Source: Pedobacter cryoconitis
GTDB taxonomy: Bacteria > Bacteroidota > Bacteroidia > Sphingobacteriales > Sphingobacteriaceae
DNA: 64,000 nt
Direction: 5' to 3'
NCBI RefSeq assembly: GCF_014200595.1
Contig: NZ_JACHCG010000001.1
Location: 3,162,001-3,226,000 of the forward strand
Shown here one piece after another: positions 34,571-43,572 of this stretch. Under the pieces are notes generated by a model. It worked only from the letters and a program-made list of their open reading frames with translations. It did not search any database and was not told the DNA's origin. The position numbers and the translations under genes are program-made. Position 1 is the first letter of the stretch; the number at the start of each line of letters is the position of its first letter.

Positions 34571-35440
34571 TCATGTATTTTCTTGTACAACAGCCTTTTT
34601 AGTCGTCAATGTCGCTCCTGCACTGGCAATAATTACACAGCCAACTGCGAGCCACTGATTAAACGTCAAAAATTCATGTAACAGAATCAGTCCATTCAAA
34701 GCAGCTACGGCTGGCTCCAGGCTCATTAAGATACTGAATGTACGCGCAGGCATTTGCCGCAGCGCATTAATTTCGAGTGTAAATGGTATTGCACTGGACA
34801 AAAGTGCCAATGCACCTCCCATTAAAAGAAGAGTTGGCGTTAAATGGGTCAATCCCCCACTTCCAATTCCAAATGGCGCAACAACTATGGTAGCAAATAA
34901 CATTCCTACAGTAACTGCATCTCCCCCATTCATAATCTTCGAGATTTTCCCGCCCATTACAATATAACCTGCCCAGAAGCCTCCCGCAGTCAATGCCAAT
35001 AAAACACCAATGAGATCGATCCCTTTACCAGTCCAGGGCGCAATAAGTGCAATTCCTATTCCAGCCAGCAAAATCCATAAATAGTCAGTTATCCGTTTAG
35101 ATCCAAATATAGCCACGATTAAAGGGCCCACGAATTCAAGGGTAACACCTAAACCAAGTGGTATCCGTTCAATTGCCATATAAAAAATCATGTTCATTAA
35201 TCCAAGGGATATCCCATAAGGAATAACTGCTTTCCATTGCTTAGCGGTAAGCTTTGTTAGGTTTGTCCGGTTAACGGCCATCAGGATAACGGCCGAAAGA
35301 CCGATCCGGATCAGGGCTGTACTTTGCGCACCTAAAACAGGAAACAGACCTTTAGCAATTGCAGCTCCGCACTGTACACTGATAATTGATAAAAGAACGG
35401 CAGGAATTGGTGGTAAGGTAAAAGATTTATTATTATTCAT
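34571..35440 (-). CDS. EamA family exporter, RhtA-like
   Basis: This is a ten-helix drug/metabolite transporter of about 289 residues. The C-terminal EamA repeat carries SSAIPFTLEINALRQMPAR followed by TFSILMSLEPAVAALNG, which closely resembles the RhtA threonine/homoserine exporter pattern. It is likely an inner-membrane exporter of small amino acids or related metabolites. The Met at 35440 gives a proper N-terminus; the frame extends to 35569 only through a 67-nt palindrome. The gene lies downstream of the metal-efflux operon in the same orientation but is probably separate from it. Confidence 0.87.
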   Translation of the reverse strand: MNNNKSFTLPPIPAVLLSIISVQCGAAIAKGLFPVLGAQSTALIRIGLSAVILMAVNRTNLTKLTAKQWKAVIPYGISLGLMNMIFYMAIERIPLGLGVTLEFVGPLIVAIFGSKRITDYLWILLAGIGIALIAPWTGKGIDLIGVLLALTAGGFWAGYIVMGGKISKIMNGGDAVTVGMLFATIVVAPFGIGSGGLTHLTPTLLLMGGALALLSSAIPFTLEINALRQMPARTFSILMSLEPAVAALNGLILLHEFLTFNQWLAVGCVIIASAGATLTTKKAVVQENT

Positions 35441-35502
35441 TTGCACCGCAAATTTAGCTATTATTTTCCTCAATAATAACGGGGGCACTTTAACAAGTAT
35501 AA

Positions 35503-35569
35503 GTGGTCGGTGTTGAGAAGGGGTTGAATAGGCCAATGGCCTATTCAACCCCTTCTCAACACCGACCAC
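35503..35569. repeat. 67-nt perfect palindrome with 33-bp arms
   Basis: Positions 35503-35535 are the exact reverse complement of 35537-35569 around a single central base at 35536. It lies between the RND-pump stop and the EamA start, both on the minus strand. No long T-run follows on either strand. It may act as a transcription barrier or be a dispersed palindromic repeat; a copy elsewhere cannot be tested here. It matches no coding sequence I recognise. Confidence 0.85.
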
Positions 35570-35603
35570 AATAGGAGCAAGAACACAGGTTCTTTAATCA
35601 GTG

Positions 35604-38600
35604 CTATTCTGCAATAGCAGTATAAGGTTTATCTTGTTTCATTACCTTTTTACGGTAAGCCCAATAAAATACAATCGGGAATATAAACAGGTTGAATAAA
35701 GTATCAGAAATCAATCCACCGATCACTACTGTAGCCAGTGGTTTAGAAGTTTCAGAACCAATACCCGTAGACATTGCCGCTGGCAATAATCCAATAGCTG
35801 CCATCATCGCAGTCATTACCACAGGGCGGATACGGGATTCTACACCAATTCTAAGCGCATCAATAAACGTCCATTCCGGATGACTATGGCGCATTTCTTT
35901 GATATTTGATTTGAATTTGGTAATCAGTATGACCCCATTCTGCACACAGATACCAAATAAAGCTATAAAGCCGATCCCTGAAGAAATACTAAAGTTTATC
36001 CCCGTCAGCAGCAGTGCAAATATCCCACCCACAATGGCAAACGGTACATTATTTAACACAAGTAATGAATCTTTGATCGTTCCGAATAAAATAAACAGCA
36101 CGAAGAAAATCAACAGGATACTAATCGGTACAACCTGTGTTAAACGCTGCGTCGCTCTTTGCTGATTCTCAAAATCACCTGCCCATTCCATATGGTAACC
36201 TTTCGGCAATTTAACCTGGGCATTCACTTTATCCTGAGCCTCTTTAATCGTGCTGCCCATATCACGGCCACGGACAGAAAATTTGATTGCCCCATATCTT
36301 TTGTGCTTATCACGGTAAATCAAACTCGGGCCAACCAGTTTTCTGATATTAGCAATTTCCCGAAGCGGGACTTTATTCCCTGAAAGTGTTGGTACACGCA
36401 AATCACCGATCGCATTCGCATTGTTCCTGAAGTTTTCAGGATAACGGATCCGCAAATCAAACTTACGCTCTCCCTCATAAATCTGTGTAGCCGCTTTCCC
36501 GCCAATAGCTGTTTCAATAACTGCACCAGCATCTGCGGTAGTTACCCCATAAAGAGCCATTTTTTCCTGATCCAGATCAATCCGCAATTCAGGTTGTCCG
36601 AGGTTCCGCATAATACCAAGATCTTCCACTCCCTTAATCTCTTTCATGATCTTGAAAATCTTCTCTTCTTTCTCTTCAACAAATTTGAGATCATCGCCAA
36701 ATAACTTCACAACGATAGATCCCTTTACACCAGATACAGCTTCCTCTACGTTATCAGAAATTGGCTGAGAAAAATTGAGGTCAATCCCCGGAAAGAATTT
36801 CAGTTTTTCCTGCATCCGCTGGATCAATTCAGGTTTACTCTCTTTACTTTTCCACTGATCTTGTGGGTAAAGATCCACATGAAACTCCAGATTGTAGAAT
36901 CCTGTGGCATCAGTTCCGTCATCGGGACGGCCTGTTTGAGAAATAACCTGTTTAACTTCAGGAAAGCTTCTGAAGGTTCTGCGCATATCATTGGCCAGTT
37001 TTACAGATTCTCCAAGCGAAGTGCTCAAAGGTCCGGTTGCCCTGACATAAATAGTTCCCTCATTAAGTTGCGGTAAAAACTCTGTCCCTAAAAACTTAAA
37101 GCAGAAAAGACTGACCGCCAGGATGATAATAGCTATTGGAAAAGCAATTTTCCTACCTTTGAAACAAATATTGAAAAGCCGCATGGAATTGCGCGTGATC
37201 CACTCCACAAAGAAATTATGCTTTTCACGAACATTCTTTTTCAATAGCACACTGGCCATGACTGGTACTAAAGTAAAAGTCAGGATTAGTGCACCTAATA
37301 AAGCAAAACCTAACGTCCAGGCTAATGGAGAAAACATTTTACCTTCTACCTTTTCAAAGCTAAAGATTGGCAGCAAGCCAATAATGATGATCAGTTTCGC
37401 GAAGAATATACCTTTACCATTAATCAGACATGCTTCTTTGATCATTCCCAGTTTACTGAGTTTGTTGAATTTCTCCATCCCCTCCTTCTTCGCCCGATGA
37501 TCCAGTACCACAAAGATACCTTCCATCATCACGACCGCCCCATCTATGATAATACCAAAGTCAATCGCCCCCATCGAGAGTAAATTGGCAGACATGCCTT
37601 TAAATTTCAGACAAATAAATGCAAAGAGTAAAGCCAGCGGGATCACAATAGCCACAATAATTGTGGTCCGCCAATCGGCCATAAACAAGAATACGATGAC
37701 AGTCACAAAAATGATCCCTTCGGCCATGTTATGCAGCACCGTGTGGGTTGCAAAATCTACCAGATCTTCCCGGTCATAAAAAGCATTGATCTTAACGTCA
37801 TCCGGCAATATACTATTGTTCAGTTCATCAACTTTGGCTTTAAGGCTTTGAATCACATCATTCGTATTTCCACCTTTCAGCATCACCACAATTCCCTCCA
37901 CTACATCAGGGTCACCATCACGGCCAACCTGTCCAAGAGGCGGCAAACTTGATTCTGTAACCTCCCCAATATTTTTTACGAAGATGGGCGTCCCTTTTAC
38001 ATTATCAACAATGATGTTTTTAATCTCATTGATATTATTCAGCAGACCAATTCCCCGCACGACATAAGCCTGTCCGCTTTGCTCAATCACATCACCGCCT
38101 ACATTAATATTACTTTTAGAAACCGCATCATAAACTTCCAGCGGCGTAACGCCATACTGCACAGCCTTTTCAGGATCAATCGTAATCTGATAAGCTTTAG
38201 TCGGGCCACCGAAACTATTTACATCTGCTACACCAGGCACAGAACGTATTTCACGCTCCACTACCCATTCTTCTAAAGTTTTAAGTTCCTTAACAGACTT
38301 CTTGCTGCTGGTTAAGGTATACCTGAAAATCTCACCAGTTGGCCCATAAGGTGGTGAAATCTCAGGCTTGGTTCCTTCTGGCAAATCGGCGTCGCCCAAA
38401 TGATTGTTCAATTGTAAACGCGCGTAGTCATACTCGACATTGTCCTCAAAAGTTACTTTGACTACCGAAAGCCCAAATAAAGAGGAAGACCGGATCGATG
38501 TTTTTTTCTGCGCCGGATTCATTGCTATTTCAAGCGGCCGGGTCACAAATTTCTCCACTTCCTCCGCACTGCGGCCAGGCCACTGTGTGATGATAGTCAG

Positions 38601-38747
38601 TGAAGTATTGGTTACATCCGGGAATGCATCTATCGCGATGCTTTTAAAACTGAAGTATCCTCCCACCAGGAGCAGGAACGTCATGAAAAATATAAAGAAC
38701 TTGTTCTTAAGAGAAAAAGCCAGTACTGATTTAATTACTTTATTCAT
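35604..38747 (-). CDS. czcA: CzcA-type heavy-metal efflux RND transporter
   Basis: This 1047-residue inner-membrane RND pump of the heavy-metal (HME) branch drives export by proton antiport. The fourth-helix motif is D396-F-G-I-I-I-D402-G-A-V-V-M-M-E409, the Asp/Asp/Glu set of divalent-cation pumps (CzcA/NccA), not the Ala-Ile-Gly form of copper/silver CusA. The next residue is Gly where the family usually has Asn, a small departure. Large periplasmic loops follow helices 1 and 7 as expected. It works with the adaptor and outer-membrane genes upstream. The metal (Zn, Co, Cd or Ni) cannot be fixed from sequence. Confidence 0.92.
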   Translation of the reverse strand: MNKVIKSVLAFSLKNKFFIFFMTFLLLVGGYFSFKSIAIDAFPDVTNTSLTIITQWPGRSAEEVEKFVTRPLEIAMNPAQKKTSIRSSSLFGLSVVKVTFEDNVEYDYARLQLNNHLGDADLPEGTKPEISPPYGPTGEIFRYTLTSSKKSVKELKTLEEWVVEREIRSVPGVADVNSFGGPTKAYQITIDPEKAVQYGVTPLEVYDAVSKSNINVGGDVIEQSGQAYVVRGIGLLNNINEIKNIIVDNVKGTPIFVKNIGEVTESSLPPLGQVGRDGDPDVVEGIVVMLKGGNTNDVIQSLKAKVDELNNSILPDDVKINAFYDREDLVDFATHTVLHNMAEGIIFVTVIVFLFMADWRTTIIVAIVIPLALLFAFICLKFKGMSANLLSMGAIDFGIIIDGAVVMMEGIFVVLDHRAKKEGMEKFNKLSKLGMIKEACLINGKGIFFAKLIIIIGLLPIFSFEKVEGKMFSPLAWTLGFALLGALILTFTLVPVMASVLLKKNVREKHNFFVEWITRNSMRLFNICFKGRKIAFPIAIIILAVSLFCFKFLGTEFLPQLNEGTIYVRATGPLSTSLGESVKLANDMRRTFRSFPEVKQVISQTGRPDDGTDATGFYNLEFHVDLYPQDQWKSKESKPELIQRMQEKLKFFPGIDLNFSQPISDNVEEAVSGVKGSIVVKLFGDDLKFVEEKEEKIFKIMKEIKGVEDLGIMRNLGQPELRIDLDQEKMALYGVTTADAGAVIETAIGGKAATQIYEGERKFDLRIRYPENFRNNANAIGDLRVPTLSGNKVPLREIANIRKLVGPSLIYRDKHKRYGAIKFSVRGRDMGSTIKEAQDKVNAQVKLPKGYHMEWAGDFENQQRATQRLTQVVPISILLIFFVLFILFGTIKDSLLVLNNVPFAIVGGIFALLLTGINFSISSGIGFIALFGICVQNGVILITKFKSNIKEMRHSHPEWTFIDALRIGVESRIRPVVMTAMMAAIGLLPAAMSTGIGSETSKPLATVVIGGLISDTLFNLFIFPIVFYWAYRKKVMKQDKPYTAIAE

Positions 38748-38779
38748 TGCTTGAATTTAAACGGGTTAAGCGGATCATG

Positions 38780-39874
38780 TTATTTCAGAGATTCGTACAG
38801 GAACAACTGTCTTGACGCTATAATCTGATCACCGGGTTTTAAACCTGAGCTGATATAAGCACGGTCTTCCACACGTTTGGAAACAGTAATTGGCTGTATA
38901 CGTACCTGCGATTTACCATCTTTGACCACCACATAATTCTTGTCATTATCCAGCACAATTGAACGGGTATTGATCATAGGCAGGTTCTCTCCCGATTTTG
39001 CCTGTACCACTACATTAGCAAACATTTGCGGTTTCAGCAAATTCCCCGGGTTACTGATTTTTACACGGGCACGCATTAATTTATTATCCTTGTCAATCAT
39101 ATTGTACACTTTATCTATTTTCCCGGTGAAAATTTTTCCCGGATAAGCCAGCGTAGTAATTTGAACCGGATATCCCGTTTGTACACTTGTGATATCGGAT
39201 TCGTAAATATTGACAATGATATAAACTGAAGAAAGATCAGCAATGGTAAACAGGTTCTCTGTATTGTCAGCTCTTACCTGCATATTGCTGGTGATGTTTT
39301 TTTCGACGATATATCCGCTGATCGGCGCTTTAATCAGGTAACCACGCTTGTCACTTTTATTGATTGACATCACAGAATGCGCCCGGCTATTTTCTGCCGA
39401 CGCCTTTTGGTAGTCTGATTTTGCCTGTTCCAGATCCTTGCCCGAAGCCAGTCCGCTCTGATATAAGTCTTTTGTGGCTTCCAGTGTTCTTTTGGTATCC
39501 CTTAAATCTGCTTCTGCACTAATCAGGTCTTTAGAGTAACCAGCAACTTCCACACTGTGCATGCTGGCCAGAGTTTGCCCTTTGCTCACGACATCTCCAA
39601 GCAGCACATTTACATTTTCAGTGATCCCGCTCACCATAGGATAAATTTTAGCGACCTTATTTTCATCAGGCTCTATCGTTCCGGTCAGTGTGATCTGAGA
39701 AACTGCACTGGCCTGCTGAACAGTATCCACTAACAGACTGCCCAATAAACTATCTGTGACCTTAAATTTATTATCCTCAGGTTTTGAGGCTGCATCGTGA
39801 CGTGTGCAAGACGAGAATAATAAAGTGGCAGTACCAAATGCAGCTGCCAGCGTAAATATTTTGTAAGTATGCAT
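38780..39874 (-). CDS. Efflux RND periplasmic adaptor (membrane fusion protein, CzcB-like)
   Basis: A lipoprotein-like N-terminus (LLFSSCTRHD, Cys at about residue 23) precedes a CusB/CzcB-type adaptor. It has a lipoyl-like hybrid motif around VNVLLGDVVSKGQTLA, a coiled-coil hairpin (SAEADLRDTKRTLEATKDLYQSG), and beta-barrel and membrane-proximal parts to 364 aa. It joins the inner RND pump to the outer-membrane channel. It lies 32 nt upstream of the RND gene and 9 nt downstream of the OMF gene, so it belongs to one operon. No extra N-terminal His-rich metal-binding stretch is present. Confidence 0.92.
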   Translation of the reverse strand: MHTYKIFTLAAAFGTATLLFSSCTRHDAASKPEDNKFKVTDSLLGSLLVDTVQQASAVSQITLTGTIEPDENKVAKIYPMVSGITENVNVLLGDVVSKGQTLASMHSVEVAGYSKDLISAEADLRDTKRTLEATKDLYQSGLASGKDLEQAKSDYQKASAENSRAHSVMSINKSDKRGYLIKAPISGYIVEKNITSNMQVRADNTENLFTIADLSSVYIIVNIYESDITSVQTGYPVQITTLAYPGKIFTGKIDKVYNMIDKDNKLMRARVKISNPGNLLKPQMFANVVVQAKSGENLPMINTRSIVLDNDKNYVVVKDGKSQVRIQPITVSKRVEDRAYISSGLKPGDQIIASRQLFLYESLK

Positions 39875-39883
39875 ATAAAGAGG

Positions 39884-41194
39884 TTATTGCTGATTAAAGA
39901 ATGGAGTACCCGTAACGAAATTCAACTGTTCTAAAGAGCTGATTCTGTTTAGCTGCAAATTGTTCAGCTGAATCGCATTGGTTTTATAGGAATCATAGAA
40001 ATCAAGGAATTCAAGCAGGCTGATGTTATGTTTCTCATAGCTCTTATAAACCTCTTCGATCAGATGGGTAAAGTCTGCTTTAAACTTAGGATCAAAGCTG
40101 TTATAAAGCCTCTCCAGCCTATCCGCAGCCTGATAACTATTATCCAGATCACTTTGCAGCTGATCTTCCTGTTGTGCCAATGCATTTTTGCTGACATCAA
40201 TCGCAACCTTTGCCTGTCTGATATTTCCCTGGTTCCGGTTAAAAAGAGGAAGCGGTATACTTATTCCAAGACCAGTATAATTAGGCGTATAGCCTGCAAA
40301 ACGGTCATAAGTAACCGACATGGTCACATCTGGTATAGCCATTGACTTTTGCAGTCTGAGGTTAAGGTTACTGGATTCAATTACAGAATGTGATAGTTTT
40401 AAATCATATCTGTTGGTATAAGCAGAATCAAGCATTTTTTTATAAGAAACCTGCTGCAACAAATCTTTACCATCCAGGTTGAATTCAAGCTGAGGTACGA
40501 TATGTACATTAGCATTGGTACGGGTTAGCAATTTAAATTCGCTTTGCACATCATCGATACCATCTTTCAGGTCATTTAATTCTGATTGAAGCGTATACAG
40601 TTGAGATTGAATCCTTAACACTTCTTTCAGTGCAATATTCTCTTTAGCATATTGCTGTTTGAATCCAACCAGTGTTTTAGATAAAGAGCTGATCTCTTTG
40701 GCATATACTTTTGCAGATTGCTCTTGATAGTAGATTTTATAAAAATCTGTTCTCAAAGTATATTTAAGGGTACGCAAAAGATCAAAAAGCTGAAATTCTG
40801 CCTGTTGCACGCCCATTTTGGCCAGCCGGATATTCTTATTCCGTTTACCAGCTGTTTGAAAAAGCTGTGAAATACTTGCAGCACGCTGCCCGGTCTGTTT
40901 ACTGACATCCAATATCCTCTTGTTTGTGGAATTGTATAATATGTTCTCATAGGATACTTCCGGGTTATCAAACAAACGGGCGGTAATCACTTGTGCCCTG
41001 GCGTCGTCAATATTATATTGACCAGCTATTAAACTCAGGTTATTTTTAAGAAACAGGTCCTCTGCCTGTTTGATCGTGATGTTCAATGAATCACGCGTAT
41101 CATTTTTGCCATCATCCCTTGCAATTACTGAATCAATTCCGGTAAAACCACAGAGATTTACCAGCAATACAGGGAGCACAAATTTCAATTGCAT
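39884..41194 (-). CDS. TolC-like outer-membrane efflux protein (CzcC-like)
   Basis: A signal peptide precedes two outer-membrane-efflux-protein repeats with long heptad-like helices, for example SSLSKTLVGFKQQYAKENIALKEVLRIQS, and the ISIPLPLFNRNQGNIRQAK motif typical of CusC/CzcC family channels. It forms the outer-membrane duct of the metal efflux complex. It is the first gene of the OMF-adaptor-pump operon, preceded by a TAnnTTTG-like promoter element and a direct-repeat box. Confidence 0.9.
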   Translation of the reverse strand: MQLKFVLPVLLVNLCGFTGIDSVIARDDGKNDTRDSLNITIKQAEDLFLKNNLSLIAGQYNIDDARAQVITARLFDNPEVSYENILYNSTNKRILDVSKQTGQRAASISQLFQTAGKRNKNIRLAKMGVQQAEFQLFDLLRTLKYTLRTDFYKIYYQEQSAKVYAKEISSLSKTLVGFKQQYAKENIALKEVLRIQSQLYTLQSELNDLKDGIDDVQSEFKLLTRTNANVHIVPQLEFNLDGKDLLQQVSYKKMLDSAYTNRYDLKLSHSVIESSNLNLRLQKSMAIPDVTMSVTYDRFAGYTPNYTGLGISIPLPLFNRNQGNIRQAKVAIDVSKNALAQQEDQLQSDLDNSYQAADRLERLYNSFDPKFKADFTHLIEEVYKSYEKHNISLLEFLDFYDSYKTNAIQLNNLQLNRISSLEQLNFVTGTPFFNQQ

Positions 41195-41213
41195 AGCTTT
41201 ATTATTTTAATAA

Positions 41214-41221
41214 CAAAGCTA
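41214..41221 (-). promoter_or_regulatory. Candidate -7 promoter element of the metal-efflux operon
   Basis: Read on the minus strand, TAGCTTTG matches the Bacteroidota TAnnTTTG -7 consensus. It lies 20 nt upstream of the OMF start at 41194, giving a transcription start near 41207. No TTTG at -33 is obvious, consistent with activator dependence. Confidence 0.45.
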
Positions 41222-41263
41222 TAGTATAGGTATTAGGGACTACTTAAGGGCAGATTATACGGG

Positions 41264-41282
41264 CATTAGAAGTTCATTAGAA
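41264..41282 (-). promoter_or_regulatory. 11-bp-spaced direct repeat, candidate response-regulator box
   Basis: TTCTAATG occurs twice on the minus strand (41282-41275 and 41271-41264), with an 11-bp period. Tandem repeats of one helical turn are the usual site for OmpR-family regulators. The box lies about 43 bp upstream of the -7 element, a position suited to activation. The cognate regulator is probably the adjacent OmpR-family protein. Confidence 0.55.
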
Positions 41283-41296
41283 AGCTTTAATGTGGT

Positions 41297-42652
41297 TTAA
41301 TTTATAGGCAGGTAGACATAAAAAGTGGTACCCTGGCCTAATACTGATTCCACCTGAATAGCACCATTGTGCTGCTTCACAATATTATTGGTTAAAGAAA
41401 GACCAATGCCGTAACCTGAAAAATTCAAAGCATTGGCGGAACGGTAAAATGGCTGAAATATCTTTTTAATATCAGCAGGGCTAATACCAATGCCGACATC
41501 TTTAATGGCGATGATCATTTGCTGGTTCTTATAACCTACAGTACATAAGACTTCCTGACCTACAGAGAATTTAACCGCATTCTTAAGGATATTATTAATG
41601 GCAATAAATAACAACTGCCTGTTTCCCTGTAAAGTTCTTTTAGACTGATCGGTTGGTAAATCATAAACAATTTTAATAGGATCAGTATTGGTCTTAAAGG
41701 CTAATTCATCTGCAATTTCCCAGATCAGTTCGTCTATCCTTATACTTTGAAAGTCTTTGTTATCCAAATTGGTTTGCATCAGCTCCATTAAACTATTAAT
41801 GATATAGTTTAACCTTTCCACACTACCTACAATCTCCTGTAAAGCATGTTTATACTCTTCAGGACTGCGCTCTTTCATTAAAGTGATTTCGGCCTCTCCC
41901 AAGATAGAAGTGATCGGTGTCCGCAATTCATGAGAAGCATTCGCAACAAATGATTTCTGACTTTCAAAAGATTGTTCCAGATGTTCCAGCAACTGATTAA
42001 TAGCTGAAGATAAATTATCTGTTTCATCAGTTTTCGCCTGATTAACACTTAACCTGTGGTGTAAGCTGGATGCTCTGATTCTTTTCAGGTTATCTGTAAT
42101 GGAAACGATAGGCTGCAAAGAAATCCGCGCAAAAATACGCCCGATGAAAAAAGTAATAAACAGGGAACTGATAAAAAATGCAGTCATGATCAGCCTGAGC
42201 TGCTCCATATCATGCAAGCCCCTGTCATCGACCGCAGAAACCACTACGATAAAATTACCTGAGTTATCCGGATAGTAAATACCGGTAATCTGGGTTTCCC
42301 CCTGCCGCAAATGAATAGATTTCTTTTTAACGATCTGTGCCAGAAACTCATGTTTCCAGCTAATAGAATCCTCCCTGGTGAATTTAGAATTAAACTTATC
42401 GTCATAAACCCGGATAGATTCGTGGGTGAGCGACTGAGGGAATTTTTTGGCGACCTGTCTGAATATATCTTTTGATAAGTTATCTTCTGCAAGGTAAAAC
42501 TGCGCAACTGTTACAGCCCTTTCATCGAGCTTATTCATAAAAGATTTTAAGCGATTATGTTCTACCAGTAAATAAATACCTGTTAAGACCACCAAAAGTA
42601 AAATGGCGAACATAAAGGTAAATTGCAGCGATAGTCTGTTTTTAACTTTCAT
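41297..42652 (-). CDS. Sensor histidine kinase (CusS/CzcS-like)
   Basis: The protein has a transmembrane helix at about 10-30, a periplasmic sensor loop of about 120 residues, and a second helix at about 153-172. A HAMP linker, a HisKA domain with phospho-acceptor H241 (NASHELRTP) and a HATPase domain with NAILKNAVKFS-like N box and GIGLSLT follow. The sensor loop holds several His residues that could bind metal. It lies 19 nt after the response regulator and upstream of the efflux genes, so it probably senses periplasmic metal and activates them. Confidence 0.92.
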   Translation of the reverse strand: MKVKNRLSLQFTFMFAILLLVVLTGIYLLVEHNRLKSFMNKLDERAVTVAQFYLAEDNLSKDIFRQVAKKFPQSLTHESIRVYDDKFNSKFTREDSISWKHEFLAQIVKKKSIHLRQGETQITGIYYPDNSGNFIVVVSAVDDRGLHDMEQLRLIMTAFFISSLFITFFIGRIFARISLQPIVSITDNLKRIRASSLHHRLSVNQAKTDETDNLSSAINQLLEHLEQSFESQKSFVANASHELRTPITSILGEAEITLMKERSPEEYKHALQEIVGSVERLNYIINSLMELMQTNLDNKDFQSIRIDELIWEIADELAFKTNTDPIKIVYDLPTDQSKRTLQGNRQLLFIAINNILKNAVKFSVGQEVLCTVGYKNQQMIIAIKDVGIGISPADIKKIFQPFYRSANALNFSGYGIGLSLTNNIVKQHNGAIQVESVLGQGTTFYVYLPIN

Positions 42653-42671
42653 CGGGACGGCTTTTGCTTCA

Positions 42672-43346
42672 TCAATTATCCTTAATCACGTAACCCATTC
42701 CAATCACTGTATGGATCAGTTGCTGATCAAAACCTTTATCAATTTTAGCACGCAGGTAATTAATGTATACGTCAATCAGGTTGGTCCCTCTATTAAATGA
42801 GATTCCCCAAACCGCTTCAGCAATATAAACTCTGGACAATACGCGTTCTTTATTCGCCATCAGCACTTCCAGCAGGGTAAATTCCTTAGCGGATAAAATG
42901 ATATTTTTGCCATTACGGGTGACCGTCTTTTTATAACAATCCATTTCCAGGTTATGAATCCTGAAAATAGTCCCTGGTAAAACCTGGTCACGGCGTCTGC
43001 CTAAAGCTTTGATCCGGGCCAGCAATTCTGCAAAGTGAAAGGGTTTAGTTAAATAATCATCGGCGCCGTTCTCCAGCCCCTGTACTTTATCACTTACTGT
43101 ATTTAAAGCAGAAAGCATTAGAATAGGAACTTCTTTCTTTAATTGCCTGATTTGCTTACAAACTTCCATCCCATTCAGGTATGGAAGGATAACATCCAAT
43201 ATAATCAGCTCATAATCATTCTCCAGAGCCATTTTACAACCCATATTCCCATCATAAGCAACGGTTACGGTATTCAATTGTTCCTCCAGCCCTTTTTTAA
43301 TAAATGCAGCAACCTTGGGCTCGTCTTCAATCATTAAAATATTCAT
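42672..43346 (-). CDS. OmpR/PhoB family response regulator (CusR/CzcR-like)
   Basis: The receiver domain (1-120) has the phospho-acceptor D51 in LIILDVILP and the conserved Lys in LTKPFHFAEL. The C-terminal winged helix (about 130-224) has the OmpR pattern LEVLMANKERVLSRVYIAEAVWG. It is 19 nt upstream of its histidine kinase. An 11-bp-spaced direct repeat before the OMF gene is its likely target. No metal-binding cysteine is visible, so sensing is left to the kinase. Confidence 0.94.
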   Translation of the reverse strand: MNILMIEDEPKVAAFIKKGLEEQLNTVTVAYDGNMGCKMALENDYELIILDVILPYLNGMEVCKQIRQLKKEVPILMLSALNTVSDKVQGLENGADDYLTKPFHFAELLARIKALGRRRDQVLPGTIFRIHNLEMDCYKKTVTRNGKNIILSAKEFTLLEVLMANKERVLSRVYIAEAVWGISFNRGTNLIDVYINYLRAKIDKGFDQQLIHTVIGMGYVIKDN

Positions 43347-43540
43347 TTTTCCTTCTAATTATGAGTGCATATTGATTGCCTCAAAGATACCCCTAACGAA
43401 TAGCATTTTGACCTACATTAAAGGATTTTAATGTTGATTATCAATTTATTAGCTAAAATAAGGGTTAAGAATTGAATAGCTCTGAGAATGAAGCTTCTGG
43501 AGATTAAAACAACATTAAAACAGAGATCTGAAAATAGATT

Positions 43541-43563
43541 GGCTCCTGAAAAAATCAGAAGCC
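43541..43563 (-). terminator. Hairpin after the ClC gene
   Basis: Positions 43541-43549 pair with 43555-43563 with one C/A mismatch, giving a 9-bp stem and a 5-nt loop. It begins 10 nt beyond the ClC stop on the minus strand. No strong T-run follows, so termination is moderate. Confidence 0.4.
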
Positions 43564-43572
43564 ACTGTTAAT

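Noticed and set aside
35692..38754. Several long open frames antisense to the RND pump gene (for example around 37123-37500 and 38440-38754)
   Set aside because: They overlap a well-supported 1047-residue pump with all family motifs, have no recognisable domains and follow its codon pattern in reverse.
35604..41194. Copper/silver (CusCBA) assignment for the efflux operon
   Set aside because: Helix 4 of the pump has the DFGxxxDGA...E motif of divalent-cation pumps rather than the Cus-type motif, so Czc-type is the better call.
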